A stretch of 64,000 bases of DNA from Pterois miles (lineage: Eukaryota; Chordata; Actinopteri; Perciformes; Scorpaenidae), in the NCBI GenBank assembly GCA_947000775.1, contig CAMQGK010000052.1, positions 31,898,501-31,962,500 of the forward strand, in the 5' to 3' direction. Of this stretch, positions 34,801-45,234 are shown piece after piece (positions within the stretch are counted from its first letter, which is position 1; each line of letters starts with the position of its first letter). The notes beneath the pieces were generated by a model. The model did no database searches. It saw only the letters and a program-made list of their open reading frames with translations, and was not told the DNA's origin. Made by a program: the position numbers and the translations under genes.

Positions 34801-37207
34801 GTAATGCGACGCACGGGACACAAACTGATTTCCTGGATAAAAGCCTTGAGTTTGTTTGAGCCACCCACCTCTCCTCCCACCCGCCCGTCTCTTTTCGCTC
34901 TTTAAACTACGTCACCACACTCCTGCCGCACTTTCTCAGAGTTGTTTTCTATTGCTGAGGATGGATTGACATTATAGTTAATGAAACGCCCCGTACGTTT
35001 CATACTGGCGAAGTGTATAGAAGCAAAGACACGAAACTCGAGTTTTAGTAACAGCCGCTGCTCCCATTTTTGGACTGATAATTCTTATTAAATTCATAAT
35101 ATTTTATTGTTCAACACTGGCAATTTCAGTAGAATATGACCATAGAATATAAATCATTTTGTTTTACTTCTGTACGGCTCTTTTTCGATGGACTGGCATC
35201 CGGTATTCGCTTTTTGACCAAAATGGCGGAAGTGTAGCTTTGCTGCTGGGCGCTGATGAAAATGAAACTGAGTTTCAGTCCTTGGCGATATACTATTCTC
35301 TTTGATACTGGGACAAACGGGTGCCTTGTGCAGCAGTATTGAACGGCATTGGCTGTGACAAATCCTCAGTATCTGACGCACTGGGAATGACAACGGGCTG
35401 CTTTACTGCAACCAAAAAGTGTCGCCATGCAGTCTGACAAAGCATGTCACGAGGTGAAATGAGAACAGGTTGACAGTTGCTACCTGCATTTGTGGAAATG
35501 TTTTAAAAGTTTTATATACATTTTAAATGCGGCATCATATTGGGAGCATTTTAATGATCAAGTCTTTTTGCGTTTACACAGCAGTCCTGTGTTCAGCGCA
35601 GGCAAACACAACGGAAAGCCCAATTTCAACGACCATCAACGCCACAGATACAACAGACAGCAACTCAACAGGCCAAACAGCAGTAACTTCCATGCCCACG
35701 TCATCTGGTACATCCAAATCCACCACTAGTGGTACTGGGTCATCTGCCACACAAACTGCACCTACTACCAGCACCTCTTCTACCGCCACCACCAGCTCTT
35801 TGGATGAAAGTCCAAATGATGATCTTTCACCTGGTGCTATAGCCGGCATTGCCATCGGCTCCATCGCCGGGGTGGCTGCTGTTGGTGAGTACAACACAAG
35901 CTCACCATTTACACAATACCTCATATCTGCTTCCTCAATGACACATCATCCTGTTATCCATTAACACGGATATGTTTCCTCAGCACTGCTCCCTCTCTTC
36001 TTGAGCTCGACCATCTTAATTACTGCAAATCTCACCGTTCAAATCAACTGTATCCGAGGAAGGGGTTAAATCAGCAGCAACTAGACTTGGTTTAGATTCT
36101 TGGAGAGGTTTCACTTCTCATCCAAGAAGCTTCTTCAGTCCTAGAGTCCCCTTAGGAGCACCAATACACTGAGTGGTTTCTATTATCCTGTCCAGTTGCT
36201 GCTGATTTAACCCCTTACTCTGATACTGCGATGACTGAGAACCTCCACAAACATTCAAATCATGACATTCACAGTAACTGGGGTTGTGGTAATTTGTAGT
36301 AGTATGCTACAGTAGTGTTGGGAAGTTAAACAGGTCATAATTATCTCTCTAGTATCTATTTTATATTGATGTGACAACTCTTTTGGAAAGAAACGCATTT
36401 ATTCAAGTTTTTTGCCAAGATTATATTTGAACACATCATGATAACGTTAAAACTTACCTTTCGTCTCGTTTTTACTGAATAGATTTTGTATTATAATGAA
36501 CCTCCGTTACTGTTAATAGCTCCGTTATTTAGTCAAGCAGGACTGTGCTGCCCACCGGCTGCTAACCGCTAACGTTAACCGTCTCTCCTGGCGATTTCAA
36601 CACAGATTTGTCGTTCTATTCAACCTACGCACCATTGTTTAGCAGCAATGCAAACTTGTGTCCCGGAGTTAGTGTGGGTATCTCTTATCATGTTATTATA
36701 TATCATATTTTTATTTATATCAGTCCTAACTTAATATCTTTTTTTTTTCCTGGCAATAATGGGCTTCCATACAAATCCACTGCCCACCTGAACAATGGAC
36801 ATTGCTGTCAAGTTGCAAGCAAACACATGCAAACTGGCAGCAGCCAAATAGCAAAGCACGGAAAATTAACACAAATTTATACTAATTCTAATCATATTTT
36901 GAGTATTCAGCAAATACACAGAATAATTAAAAAGAAAGCGAGCAGGATTTAAGTGTTTGCTGTAATTAAAACATATTTGAAAACCTAACTTGTGTGAGAT
37001 ATACTGTATATGACATACCTTAATGCAAATATTTGTACATATTCCATATTTCTTATGTTCTTATTATTAATTTTAGTGCTTACTTATATTTCTTAACCAA
37101 TATTGTCATCATTTATTTCTATTTTCTTAGTGTTTCTGATTCTGAAGTACCTTTTGTTTTCAGGTGGTGGTATCTTTGGCGCGCTGAAGTACACTGGGAG
37201 GATCTGA
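31842..37207 (+). CDS. Small mucin-like type I membrane protein with glycine-zipper membrane segment
   Basis: Three coding exons (31842-31890, 35582-35884, 37164-37207) join with GT-AG introns into 131 residues. Residues 1-24 form a signal peptide (MMQMSIPVLTLCLLGTAVLC, likely cut after Ala 24). Residues 25-89 are mostly Ser, Thr, Gly and Ala, with N-glycosylation sequons at Asn 25, 36 and 44: a mucin-like ectodomain. An acidic spacer (LDESPNDD) precedes a membrane segment at about 101-125 with Gly at 101, 105, 109 and 113, then GGG and Gly 123. The tail is only KYTGRI. The segment is reminiscent of CEACAM-type membrane helices, but there is no Ig domain. I do not recognise the family; a cell-surface sialomucin or glycophorin-like role is possible but unproven. 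Confidence 0.82.
32392..33020. repeat. Tandem pair of about 345-bp units carrying the GGGATAATGTACA palindrome
   Basis: Both units run TTATAAATGGTGCCTTAA, AAAGGCCTTTATTA, TTGAATACTTGA, TTATTTCTCTATA, TACTGATCTC and GGGATAATGTACA. Unit 1 is 32392-32735 and unit 2 is 32736-33020. Only the first has the full palindrome. They lie in mucin intron 1 and are related to 24034-24200. Confidence 0.75.
34029..34432. repeat. Long inverted repeat (fold-back), arms about 160 bp, loop about 85 bp
   Basis: The left arm 34029-34187 (CAGTGTTTTCTCCTGTTGGT ... ACCATGGCTCAGTTCAA) pairs with the right arm 34273-34432 (TTGAACTGAGCCATGGTGGT ... ACAGGAGAAAACACTG) with roughly 90 percent match by eye. No coding content; the frames across it are shadows. 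It lies in mucin intron 1. Confidence 0.92.
35582..35884 (+). CDS. Mucin gene coding exon 2 (Ser/Thr-rich ectodomain and zipper)
   Basis: The acceptor TTTACACAG precedes 35582 and the donor GTGAGT starts at 35885. With the G of exon 1 it gives AVLCSAQANTT and continues open for 101 codons. An upstream in-frame ATG at 35527 makes a longer unspliced frame, but the splice to the signal exon completes a canonical signal peptide and is preferred. Confidence 0.88.
36047..36228. mobile_element. MITE with about 37-bp inverted ends
   Basis: The left end GTATCCGAGGAAGGGGTTAA continues ATCAGCAGCAACTAGAC. The right end, reverse complemented, reads GTATCAGAGTAAGGGGTTAA and continues ATCAGCAGCAACTGGAC. 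The interior holds a second hairpin (CTTGGAGAGG/CCAAGAAGC type). About 180 bp, in mucin intron 2. No clear target duplication. Confidence 0.85.
36337..36615. mobile_element. Fragment of the hAT-like family of 15860-16725
   Basis: TATCTATTTTATATTG, GAACACATC, CCTCCGTTA, AGCTCCGTTATTTA, CAAGCAGGACTGTGCTGCCC and ACCGGCTGCTAAC match 16139-16440 in the same order. Confidence 0.7.
37164..37207 (+). CDS. Mucin gene coding exon 3 (end of membrane helix, short tail)
   Basis: After TTTTCAG the exon reads GGGIFGALKYTGRI and stop (TGA 37205-37207). Phase matches exon 2. A polyadenylation signal lies 130 bp downstream. Confidence 0.85.
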
Positions 37208-37336
37208 GACCAGATATTGCTAAACGAAGATAGTTATGGATTGTATAAACTATAACATCTGCCATCCTGAAGTCAAACAGATTAAATCGTGACCCTTCAT
37301 CTGGGCAATGAAAAATGTCTGAAAGGCTCAAGTCAA

Positions 37337-37342
37337 AATAAA
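37337..37342 (+). terminator. AATAAA polyadenylation signal of mucin gene
   Basis: First AATAAA after the stop codon, giving a 3' UTR of about 150 bp. Confidence 0.65.
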
Positions 37343-37889
37343 ACTATATGAAATGATGATAATAACATGAGCCATGAGGAAGACATGAAAGTAAATTTGA
37401 CTACTTTGCTATTTTGATTGTAAGAAAATAATCTTTAGTTGATCAAAAGACTTTTTGTCATGGTAGAAAATGTATTTTATGATATTTTTATGTTGTATTT
37501 TGGCAGATAGATGTAAGTGCCAGGAGTGTTTGTTTTAAAAAAATAATTTCTCTTAATGTTCTTTACATCTGACAGATGTGATCTTTTCAATTTAAACAGG
37601 TAAGGAAGCTAAATAATGAGCCAGATTTTATAATAATATATTTTTATAGTCTATAGTGTGTGGAGGACCTCAGTGCCTCTGTGCCTATAAAAATACAGAA
37701 AAATACTCTGCCTTCTTGTCCTTTTTTAAGGGAAAACTTCTGTGAATTAATACAGAGAAGCTGAGTATTTTTGTTGAATATTGCTGACATTTCCTTATCA
37801 TTAACAGGACTTTTGAACCTAGATTCTGTGTTTTCTTATAGAAAAAAAAGGCTTTGAAATCGCTCTATACTTATAATAAATAACTTTGT

Positions 37890-38215
37890 CCCATTGTATT
37901 CTTAACTGACTTTTGTGATATTACAAGCTGTCTAGGTAAAGTCCAGGTGTTGATTATGTAAGAACATCCTTGTAAACTTGAGTTGTTTGCTCATTTTATG
38001 AGTGTAATGAGGTTATGGTAAATAATATTGGTGTGGTCTTAAATTAGTGTTTGCGTCATATGATAAAGAAACTTTCCATCTAATTTTAGACAACCTGGTC
38101 CTCAGCTCGGCGCTTCAATTCGACGTCGGTAAAGACTGAAGGTGAAAGTTAATTCTCGTGAATAGAAATTGTAGTTTTGGAAATAATCTCAAATCAAAGA
38201 TAGTTTACCAAGGCT
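37890..38215. repeat. Dispersed direct repeat, copy A
   Basis: TATTACAAGCTGTC, AAGTCCAGGTGTTGATTATG, CCTTGTAAACTTGAGTTGTT, CATTTTATGAGTG and CTTTCCATCTAATTTTA match 42515-42835 in order with about 85 percent identity by eye. The origin is unknown: a transposon or a segmental duplication of the mucin 3' flank. Confidence 0.75.
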
Positions 38216-38594
38216 GTAGGTTTTGTTTTTAACATAGGGGAGGACATATATTAAGTGCATCAATTTATGGTGGAAATTTCTTTATTTACATAAAGGAAAA
38301 ACAAAAAACAATTCAGACGCCGGGTGATAACAACAAAAAAACAGAGTTGAATATAATGCAGTAAAGCTTTCAGGCATTCTGTATTGTTTTCAAATATATA
38401 ATCATCTGCAGCTTTTCTCATTTAATGTATTTGGGGAATAACCTCTTTGTGTATGTGGTACATATTCATCTCAAAGATATATTAATTAATTTTGATTAAT
38501 TTATAAACCTCTTAAATAGCTCATATGTGTGTCAGCAAGATTTGTGTTCTCTGAAAAGTCTTAAAATACTGAAAAAAAGTAATATTGTAAGAAT

Positions 38595-38800
38595 GAAATT
38601 ATAATTGAATGAGAATTTTAAAGTAAAATTTGAAGGAAAGAGTCGAGCTGCTGCTGGGCTACGGCAGCACCATTTGGACAAACAACAGGCAGAACAGCAG
38701 TACACCAAAATACTAGAAACGGTAATAATAATAATTGCAATTTGTTAAGTTTATTTATGAATATGATTACATTTGCGAGATTCTTTCGGGGAGCGGTACA
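38595..38800. other. AT-rich stretch with a short AAAGTAATATTGTAAGAAT run
   Basis: A few units related to the AAAGTCRTAATATTA array are visible at 38575-38645. No gene is seen. Confidence 0.45.
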
Positions 38801-38885
38801 TGGTAGCTTGCAACTTACGTTCTTTTTATTGAGCTTTCAAGCACATCTCAAGGAGAATGCTCAGTATTCATGGTCTTGGTTTAAA

Positions 38886-39750
38886 CCATAGACTGTAAAT
38901 AATAGGTGGACGTAGTCACCGTAACGTCATCTGTTGTTTTGTGGACTGCTGTTTTGAAGCCTCGAGTTCGGCATTTTGGCCATCGCCAGAAGTGAGACAA
39001 GAGAGTAAAGCTAAGTACCACCGACTGCTGAATGAAACATTTTCAGGCGACCAAAATTCTTCAATTAACTTAAATCTGCAACCGCTTATCCCGTTAGGGG
39101 TCGCGGGGGACTGGAGCCAATCCCAGCTGATATTGGGTGAAGGTGGGGTTCACCCTGGGCAGGTCGGCACATTCACACCTACCGGCAATTTAGAGCCATC
39201 AATTAACCTGCATGTCTTTGGACTGTGGGAGGAAACTAGAGAACCTGGAGAAAACCCATGCTAACACGGGGAGAACATGCAAACTCCACACAGAAGAGCC
39301 CTAAGCCGGATTCAGGAACCATCTTGCTGTGAGTGCTAACCACTGCACCACTGTGCAGTCCAATTAAAACACACTATGAAAGGGTTAATGTTAAGACAAA
39401 AACACAGACAACTCCCAGACTGGACAACGCTGTGGTTGTCAGTCACAAGGTAGCCCCGCCCTAAAGCATCCCCTGCCTTATGGTCAGTTTGACTCTAAAT
39501 GGGACCATAATTTACTAAATGAACATCATGCTGAGTTGAAGAAGACTTGAAACTAGTGATTGAGACCATAAACTCATGTTTACAATGTTTACTGAGGTAA
39601 TAAATCGAGTGAGATTTAGGATCATTTTCTATACAATCAGACATCTTTTAGCAACCAGAGGAGTCGCCGCCAGCTGGCTGTTAGAAAGAATGCAGGCACT
39701 TCAGCATTGGGTTCACTTTTCAGACCCGGAGGTCGCCTCCTGCTCCCAAC
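38886..39750. mobile_element. Composite: fish DNA repeat split by a LINE tail
   Basis: The outer element runs from CATAGACTGTAAATAATAGG, TTTTGAAGCCTCGAGTTCGG and CATTTTGGCCATCGCC, then after the insertion AACACACTATGAAAGGGTTA, GTCAATCACAAGGTAGCCCC-like sequence, GACTCTAAATGG and GAGGAGTCGCC. Its second half recurs at 49845-50280. The inserted LINE tail occupies about 39073-39362. Confidence 0.7.
39073..39362 (+). mobile_element. LINE 3'-end fragment inserted in another repeat
   Basis: GCAACCGCTTATCCCGTTAG, GGGGTCGCGGGG, CATGTCTTTGGACTGTGGGA, GGAGAAAACCC and GTGAGTGCTAACCACTGCAC: the full tail of the family seen partially at 9534-9752 and 62420-62540. Confidence 0.8.
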
Positions 39751-40868
39751 TCACTATCTTTTAACTGAGATTTCAAGCACATCTCATGGTTGGGGTGCAC
39801 TCAGTAGTCATTGTTTTGGTAAAAACCTAGTCAGTAGAGAAATTATTGATGCAGTTAAGTGGTCAAAAGTTAACATAACTTTGCTCTAAATGAGTCAGAA
39901 GCACAACTGGATATCGTTATCGCCTCTTTCTGATAACACCTATCCTCTAATCTTCTTGATTGACCTCTACGGTCTATAAACACTGCTTGAGTTCCTGGTG
40001 AGGTATAATAGCTGCAGATAATGATTAAAGTTGACTACTCTGTGGGTTGCTTTCTTCCTGTTTAATCTATTCCCAGGTTGTGCTTTAGCCAGAACATTAA
40101 ACGGATTGGCTTACAGTACTGAGGTATTGATAAAAATGTACTTAAAGGTCCAAATGCTTGATAATAATGAAGGTAACATAATAGGCTACTGTTAGTTAGA
40201 AGGAATAGATAGCCACAGCGACCACTGACAAACTGTCAGACTTAAATGTGTTGTTAGCAAGTATTATCTTTATGGAAGTGTATGACTGTTGGGTAACATG
40301 TTATTAAATTTCAAATAAAAACTACTGTAAAAGCATCACAATTTTAAATTGAGAAACAGTTGCAGTTACTAGTTCAGGTATTTCTTTGTGTCAACAACAT
40401 ATTTGGGGGTGGACTTACTTCAATCTTGTCTCTGTGTATTCATTAGAGACTTGTCCAGGACATGTTAGCTTGCCGCAGAGAATGGAGGCGTAGGAAGATG
40501 GTTAGCATCACCAAAAGATGGGGAATGTCTTTGCTAACGTTAGGTTGCCACCTGCATATCCAGGAATCACCGTGGTTTTCTGTAAGAAACCAAGAAATTT
40601 CCAAAGTTCAGCAAAAGCAAAACCGGGAACATTAAGGAGAGGAAGTCATATTTACTGTTTGTTAGCAATGGAGAGGAAAATTCAAAATGTCTGCCATGAT
40701 TTTTTACCTGATGCTCTTGAAAATGCTAGACTATGCTAGTAGTCTTGTGGTGAGGATCGGAGGTCATAGCTACATGAAAAAACATAATTAGCTGACATGT
40801 TTTTTTTATACATTATAATCAATAGTTTTACATTTGGGAAATACAGTACGTGTACTAGAAACTGAACT

Positions 40869-41636
40869 CATTGTTCTCGCTAACAACATGTTAGCTAACA
40901 ATCATAGTCATATGTTTTACTGCTAACAATATGTTAGCTAACAATCATACTTGTACTTGTTATTACAAACAACATATGAGCTAACAATCAGTCATATTGT
41001 TATCGCTAAAAACATGTTAATTAACAATCATAGTCCTATTGTTACTGCTAACAACACGTTATCCAACAATCAGTCATATTGTCACTGCTAAAACATGTTA
41101 GCTAACAATCATAGTTGTATTGTTATTGCTAACAACATGTAAGCTAACAATCAGTTGTATTGTTATTGCTAAAAACATGTTAGCTAACAATCATAGTTGT
41201 CGTATAGCGTCACTAACAACATGTTAGCTAACAATCGTAGTTGTATTGTTATTGCTAACAACATGTAAGCTAACAATCAGTTGTATTGTTATTGCTAACA
41301 ACATGTAAGCTAACAATCAGTTGTATTGTTATTGCTAACATGTTAGCTAACAATCATAGTTGTCGTATTGCATCACTAACAACATGTTAGCTAATAATCA
41401 TAGTTGTATTGTTATCTTAACATCTTAGCTAACAATCATAGTTGTATTATTATTGCTAACAGCATGTTAGCTAACAATCATAATCATATTGTTACTGCTA
41501 ACATTTTAGATAACAATCATTGTCATATTTTTATTGCCAACAACGTGTTATCTAACAATCATAGTTGTATTGTTATTTCTAACATATTAGCTAACAATCC
41601 TAGTCATATTGTTACTGCTAACGTGTTAGCTAACAA
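40869..41636. repeat. Minisatellite, about 40-bp unit with TTAGCTAA core, about 18 copies
   Basis: Unit ATTGTTATTGCTAACAACAT followed by GTTAGCTAACAATCATAGTTGT, 39-43 bp, moderately diverged. The GTTAGCTAAC core is a 10-bp perfect palindrome. The plus frame 41404-41700 is read through the repeat and is not a gene. Confidence 0.92.
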
Positions 41637-42514
41637 AGATGTAAGAAACATGGCGGTGCAACATGGCGGACTCCATGAGGAGGACCCGCTCCCAATGTAG
41701 AACGGCTCATTCTAAGCCAACAAAAACACAATGACTCTTTCAGGTAATTATACACTAATGAAAACATAGTAATAGCTAATAGATACGGAATGGTGAGGTT
41801 AATATTCAACATGCCAGTTTCTGTAGGGGATAGGTAAAATTCTAACAAAATAATCAATAAGTTACAGACTTGGATGTAATATAATTTCTGGCAGCTGATA
41901 AAAACCAAGGGAAGAGCTAGATAAAATATAACCTCTAATAAACATTCCACTTGTCAGAGAAATTTGGGTGTAACATGCCGTTTGTACAGAATAGACCAAC
42001 ACAGTAAACTTAGACGATGGACTATCAGGATGACAAAAAAAAATTATAGATCGATTGTAACAGGAGAATGGATCCAGGAGGACGTCAAGCAGATCCCAGG
42101 TGTTGGCAAAGAGATCGGACCTGAACCACGTGACCCCTCTCCACCATGGAGACCTGGAAAGAGGACAGACTAAACAAACACAGTAGGCAAAGCTCAAGCA
42201 CACCATTCACACAGATAGGAGAACGAAAACAAATAGAGAGAGAGAGACAAGGAAAACATGCACTGATGCTCTCATTTCACCCGAACCAAAAAGCAACTAG
42301 AAACTGTCAACCCTCCCAAAAACAGAGAAATGCTCCCAAGACATTGTTTTAAATAAATAAGCCAGGTAATGGTATCATATCTATAAACACACACTGATAC
42401 TGCCTTGGATGGTGTTCATCATGCCCATCCTCATACACTACATGCAGGATTTCTATCACTCCACAGCTACTAGTCAAGCCGAGTCTAAGCTGTAAGCTGC
42501 AACTGTAAAGAGGT

Positions 42515-42835
42515 TATGGTACTGTATTTAATGTCTGACTTCTGTGACAAGATATTACAAGCTGTCGACGTCAAGTCCAGGTATTGATTATGTAAGTACT
42601 TCCTTGTAAACTTGAGTTGTTTGATCATTTTATGAGTGCAATGAGGTTATGGTAAATAATATCTGCATTGTCTTAAATTAGTGTTTGCATCGTGTGAGAA
42701 AGAAGCTTTCCATCTAATTTTAAACAAAGTGGTCTCAGCTCGCTGCTTCAACGTTGGTGAAGATGAATGCAAACATTCATATTTGTGATTAGAAATAGTA
42801 GGTTGAGAAAATAATCTCAAATCAAGGACACTTTA
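42515..42835. repeat. Dispersed direct repeat, copy B
   Basis: Matches 37890-38215 (copy A) in the same orientation, 4.6 kb downstream. It ends near GAAATAATCTCAAATCAAGG, which parallels GAAATAATCTCAAATCAAAG in copy A. Confidence 0.75.
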
Positions 42836-42837
42836 CC

Positions 42838-43410
42838 ATCTAATTGATTAATAACTAATTGTACAACAAAAATAGGCATTAATAAATTGATTTATTAATG
42901 TATGAATGAACTGACTAAATTACAGAGTAGTTCATTACTGTATTTGACATTTTAATCTAGACTATTTATCAACAGCAGACCTATTTAAATGACACAACAA
43001 AAGAAAGATCTCTACATGTAATCCAAAACAAAGTAGGAAAGTTACTGTATGTAAATTGTTATAAAGCATTAAATTGATTAATAATTGTACAACAAAAATA
43101 GGCATTAATAAGTTTGTTTACAAATTGTTTATTAATCTATGAATAAAATGACTAAATTACATAGTAGTTAATTATTTGATGTTTTATTTTTATTTTTTTT
43201 AATTTTTAACAGTAGGCCTATTTAGACGCAACACAAAAATCACTTAAGCCGATATTAAATATGAGGACCAAAAGAGATATGCAAATATTAATAAAGCATT
43301 TAACTGATTAATAATTGTACAACAGGTATTTAAAAAATTGTTTACAAATTGATTTAATATATGAATAAATGGACTAAATTACAAAGTAATTAACTATTTG
43401 ACAATCAGAG
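42838..43410. repeat. Three diverged copies of AATAAAGCATTTAATTGATTAAT unit
   Basis: CATCTAATTGATTAATAACT, AATTGTACAACAAAAATAGG, CATTAATAA, TATGAATAAATGGACTAAAT and TACAAAGTAATTAATTATTT recur at about 42840, 43065 and 43290. The same sequence forms the left half of the element at 44815-45234. Confidence 0.75.
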
Positions 43411-43799
43411 AATTTAGACTTTTTTAAAAGAAAATATTCAAACCGATTAATTAAAACAGTCTGTGATTAACAGCTGACAACTAATCAATGAATCATTGCC
43501 GCACTAATCATATCAATTATCATGAAGAAATAAATTACTATTCAGAAAGGCTTCGGTAAAATAATGAATAGAATAGAAAGCCATTATTGTCATTATACTA
43601 GGTACAATTAGATCATAATCTGAGTTTAATGATCTGATATTTATAAAACCAAATTCAGGGTCTTGTTGGTACTGCTTATTGATATATTGTATTAGTAGAA
43701 GATGGTGGTGATTTGGCTTTATTAGGTGCTTTGTGGGACACTTCAGATGGGGATGATAATTAGATTTTTGTGATTCACATATTTAGGGAGTGCTCACTA

Positions 43800-44165
43800 C
43801 AGAAGTTTACGAGAAAAAAGTCATATTATGAGAATAAAGTCACAAGTTTGAGAAGAAAAAGTCGTAATAGGTGAATAAAGTCATTATTATAAAGTAGTAA
43901 TTGTATGTGTTATTTTAGAAGGGAAATGGAGCAGCATGAAAATGAGGAATACCGAAGTTATAGTTTACTTTAGATTTCACAAATAATGAAATACTTCATC
44001 TTTTGGTACATCAGCACCACATGATCGTCAGCTTCATGACCTTGAACAGACCTGGTGAAAATTACTTTTCGTGGAGGAAGATTTTTTTCTCGTAAAGTTC
44101 CGACTTTATTCTAAAATTACGACTTTGTCTTCTTGAAATAGTATGACTTAATTGTCTTTCAAAAA
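43800..44165. mobile_element. MITE-like element with repetitive inverted arms, second copy
   Basis: The left arm has AAAAAAGTCATATTATGAGA and AATAAAGTCA; the right arm has the reverse sense (TCTCGTAAAGTTCCGACTTT, AAATTACGACTTTGTC). The centre (TTATTTTAGAAGGGAAATGG, GATTTCACAAAT, ATCAGCACCACATGATCGTC) matches 4780-4990 reversed. Confidence 0.7.
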
Positions 44166-44264
44166 ATTCGCGTAGCCCTGATACTAAAGTCTAGCACTAA
44201 TCTGCTTTTTAACCATCTGCAGAGGCTGAAAAGTTAACACAAATCGCAGTAACGTTAACACAGC

Positions 44265-44620
44265 TAGCTAGGCTGGTCAGGAGGTTTCAGCTACGAGGCT
44301 AGGCTAGGAGCTAAGCTAACAGGGGCAGAGTTAACGCTACCCCCAAACGCTCTTTAAAATTAAAATGGAACCGTTAGCAAGTGAAATATGATATAGACTC
44401 GCCACAGAGAGAATAACAAAATACTTGAGTACAAGACTGAAGAGATAAACAGAAAAACGAGGAGTGAGAAACAGCAGACAGAGGTAGTACATCTCACAGG
44501 AAGCTGCGTCACAGCAGAGTTCTTCTTCGACGTTTCCGGTAGGTGGTAGTTCCATTTCCGCCACCACCGCCTCCCTCTGGATATATAGATCCATTTAACG
44601 CCACACTACAGTTTACACAG
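44265..44620 (-). promoter_or_regulatory. Promoter-like island with 85-codon frame
   Basis: It contains GCTGTGACGCAGC (CRE-like), ACCGGAAACG and GGCGGAAATGG (ETS-like GGAA) and several CpGs in an otherwise AT-rich region. An 85-codon minus frame (44594-44337) starts here but shows no family. It could be the first exon of an unannotated transcript or a transposon fragment. Confidence 0.25.
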
Positions 44621-44814
44621 GCTGCCTCTGTATATGTATGTATAAATCATTTTATACTGATATGTGTCTGAGAAAAAGTAAGATTAAATTAAATATATAG
44701 GCTATAGTCTTTAGAATATACTCCACTGTCTCACGTTCATGGCACTATCAGATGTTTTCCTGTGATGAAGATCTGATTGTTTTCTTTCCAGTTAGTTCCG
44801 CTACTTCTTATCTA

Positions 44815-45234
44815 CGGAGGACCACAAAAGTCACGTAAATAGTAATAAAGCATTTAATTGATTGATAACTAATATACAATAAAATAGGCTTTAACTTGAT
44901 TTATCATTCTATGAATAAATGGACTAAATTACAAAGTAATTAATTATTTGACATTTTAATTTTAACTGTTTATTGCTGGAATAACATTTAATTTGTAAAT
45001 TCTTTATTTTCCAATTCTTTTTATTTAAATTGTTCATTAAAATGTAAAATAATTATACATTACTTTGAAAAGAAGTTTTTGACTTCTTTAGTGGATGTTA
45101 TGCAATAAAATAGTATGTTTTTTGTGAGACATTATTTAATAATTAATTTAACATTAATTTAACACATTATTAATTCCTATTTTTATTGTACAATTAGTTA
45201 TTAATCACGATTCATGTGACTTTGTGGTCCTCCA
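44815..45234. mobile_element. 420-bp TIR element with TA target duplication
   Basis: The left end CGGAGGACCACAAAAGTCAC and the reversed right end TGGAGGACCACAAAGTCACA are inverted repeats, flanked by TA at 44813-44814 and 45235-45236. The subterminal similarity continues (AATAACTAATTGTACAATAA). The TA duplication suggests a Tc1/mariner- or similar-type MITE; no transposase. Confidence 0.8.

Noticed and set aside
35527..35964. Single-exon 145-codon version of the mucin
   Set aside because: The spliced model gives a canonical signal peptide and a completed membrane helix; the unspliced frame reads through a perfect GTGAGT donor.
41404..41700. 98-codon plus frame of ANNHSHI-type repeats
   Set aside because: Translation of the TTAGCTAA minisatellite.
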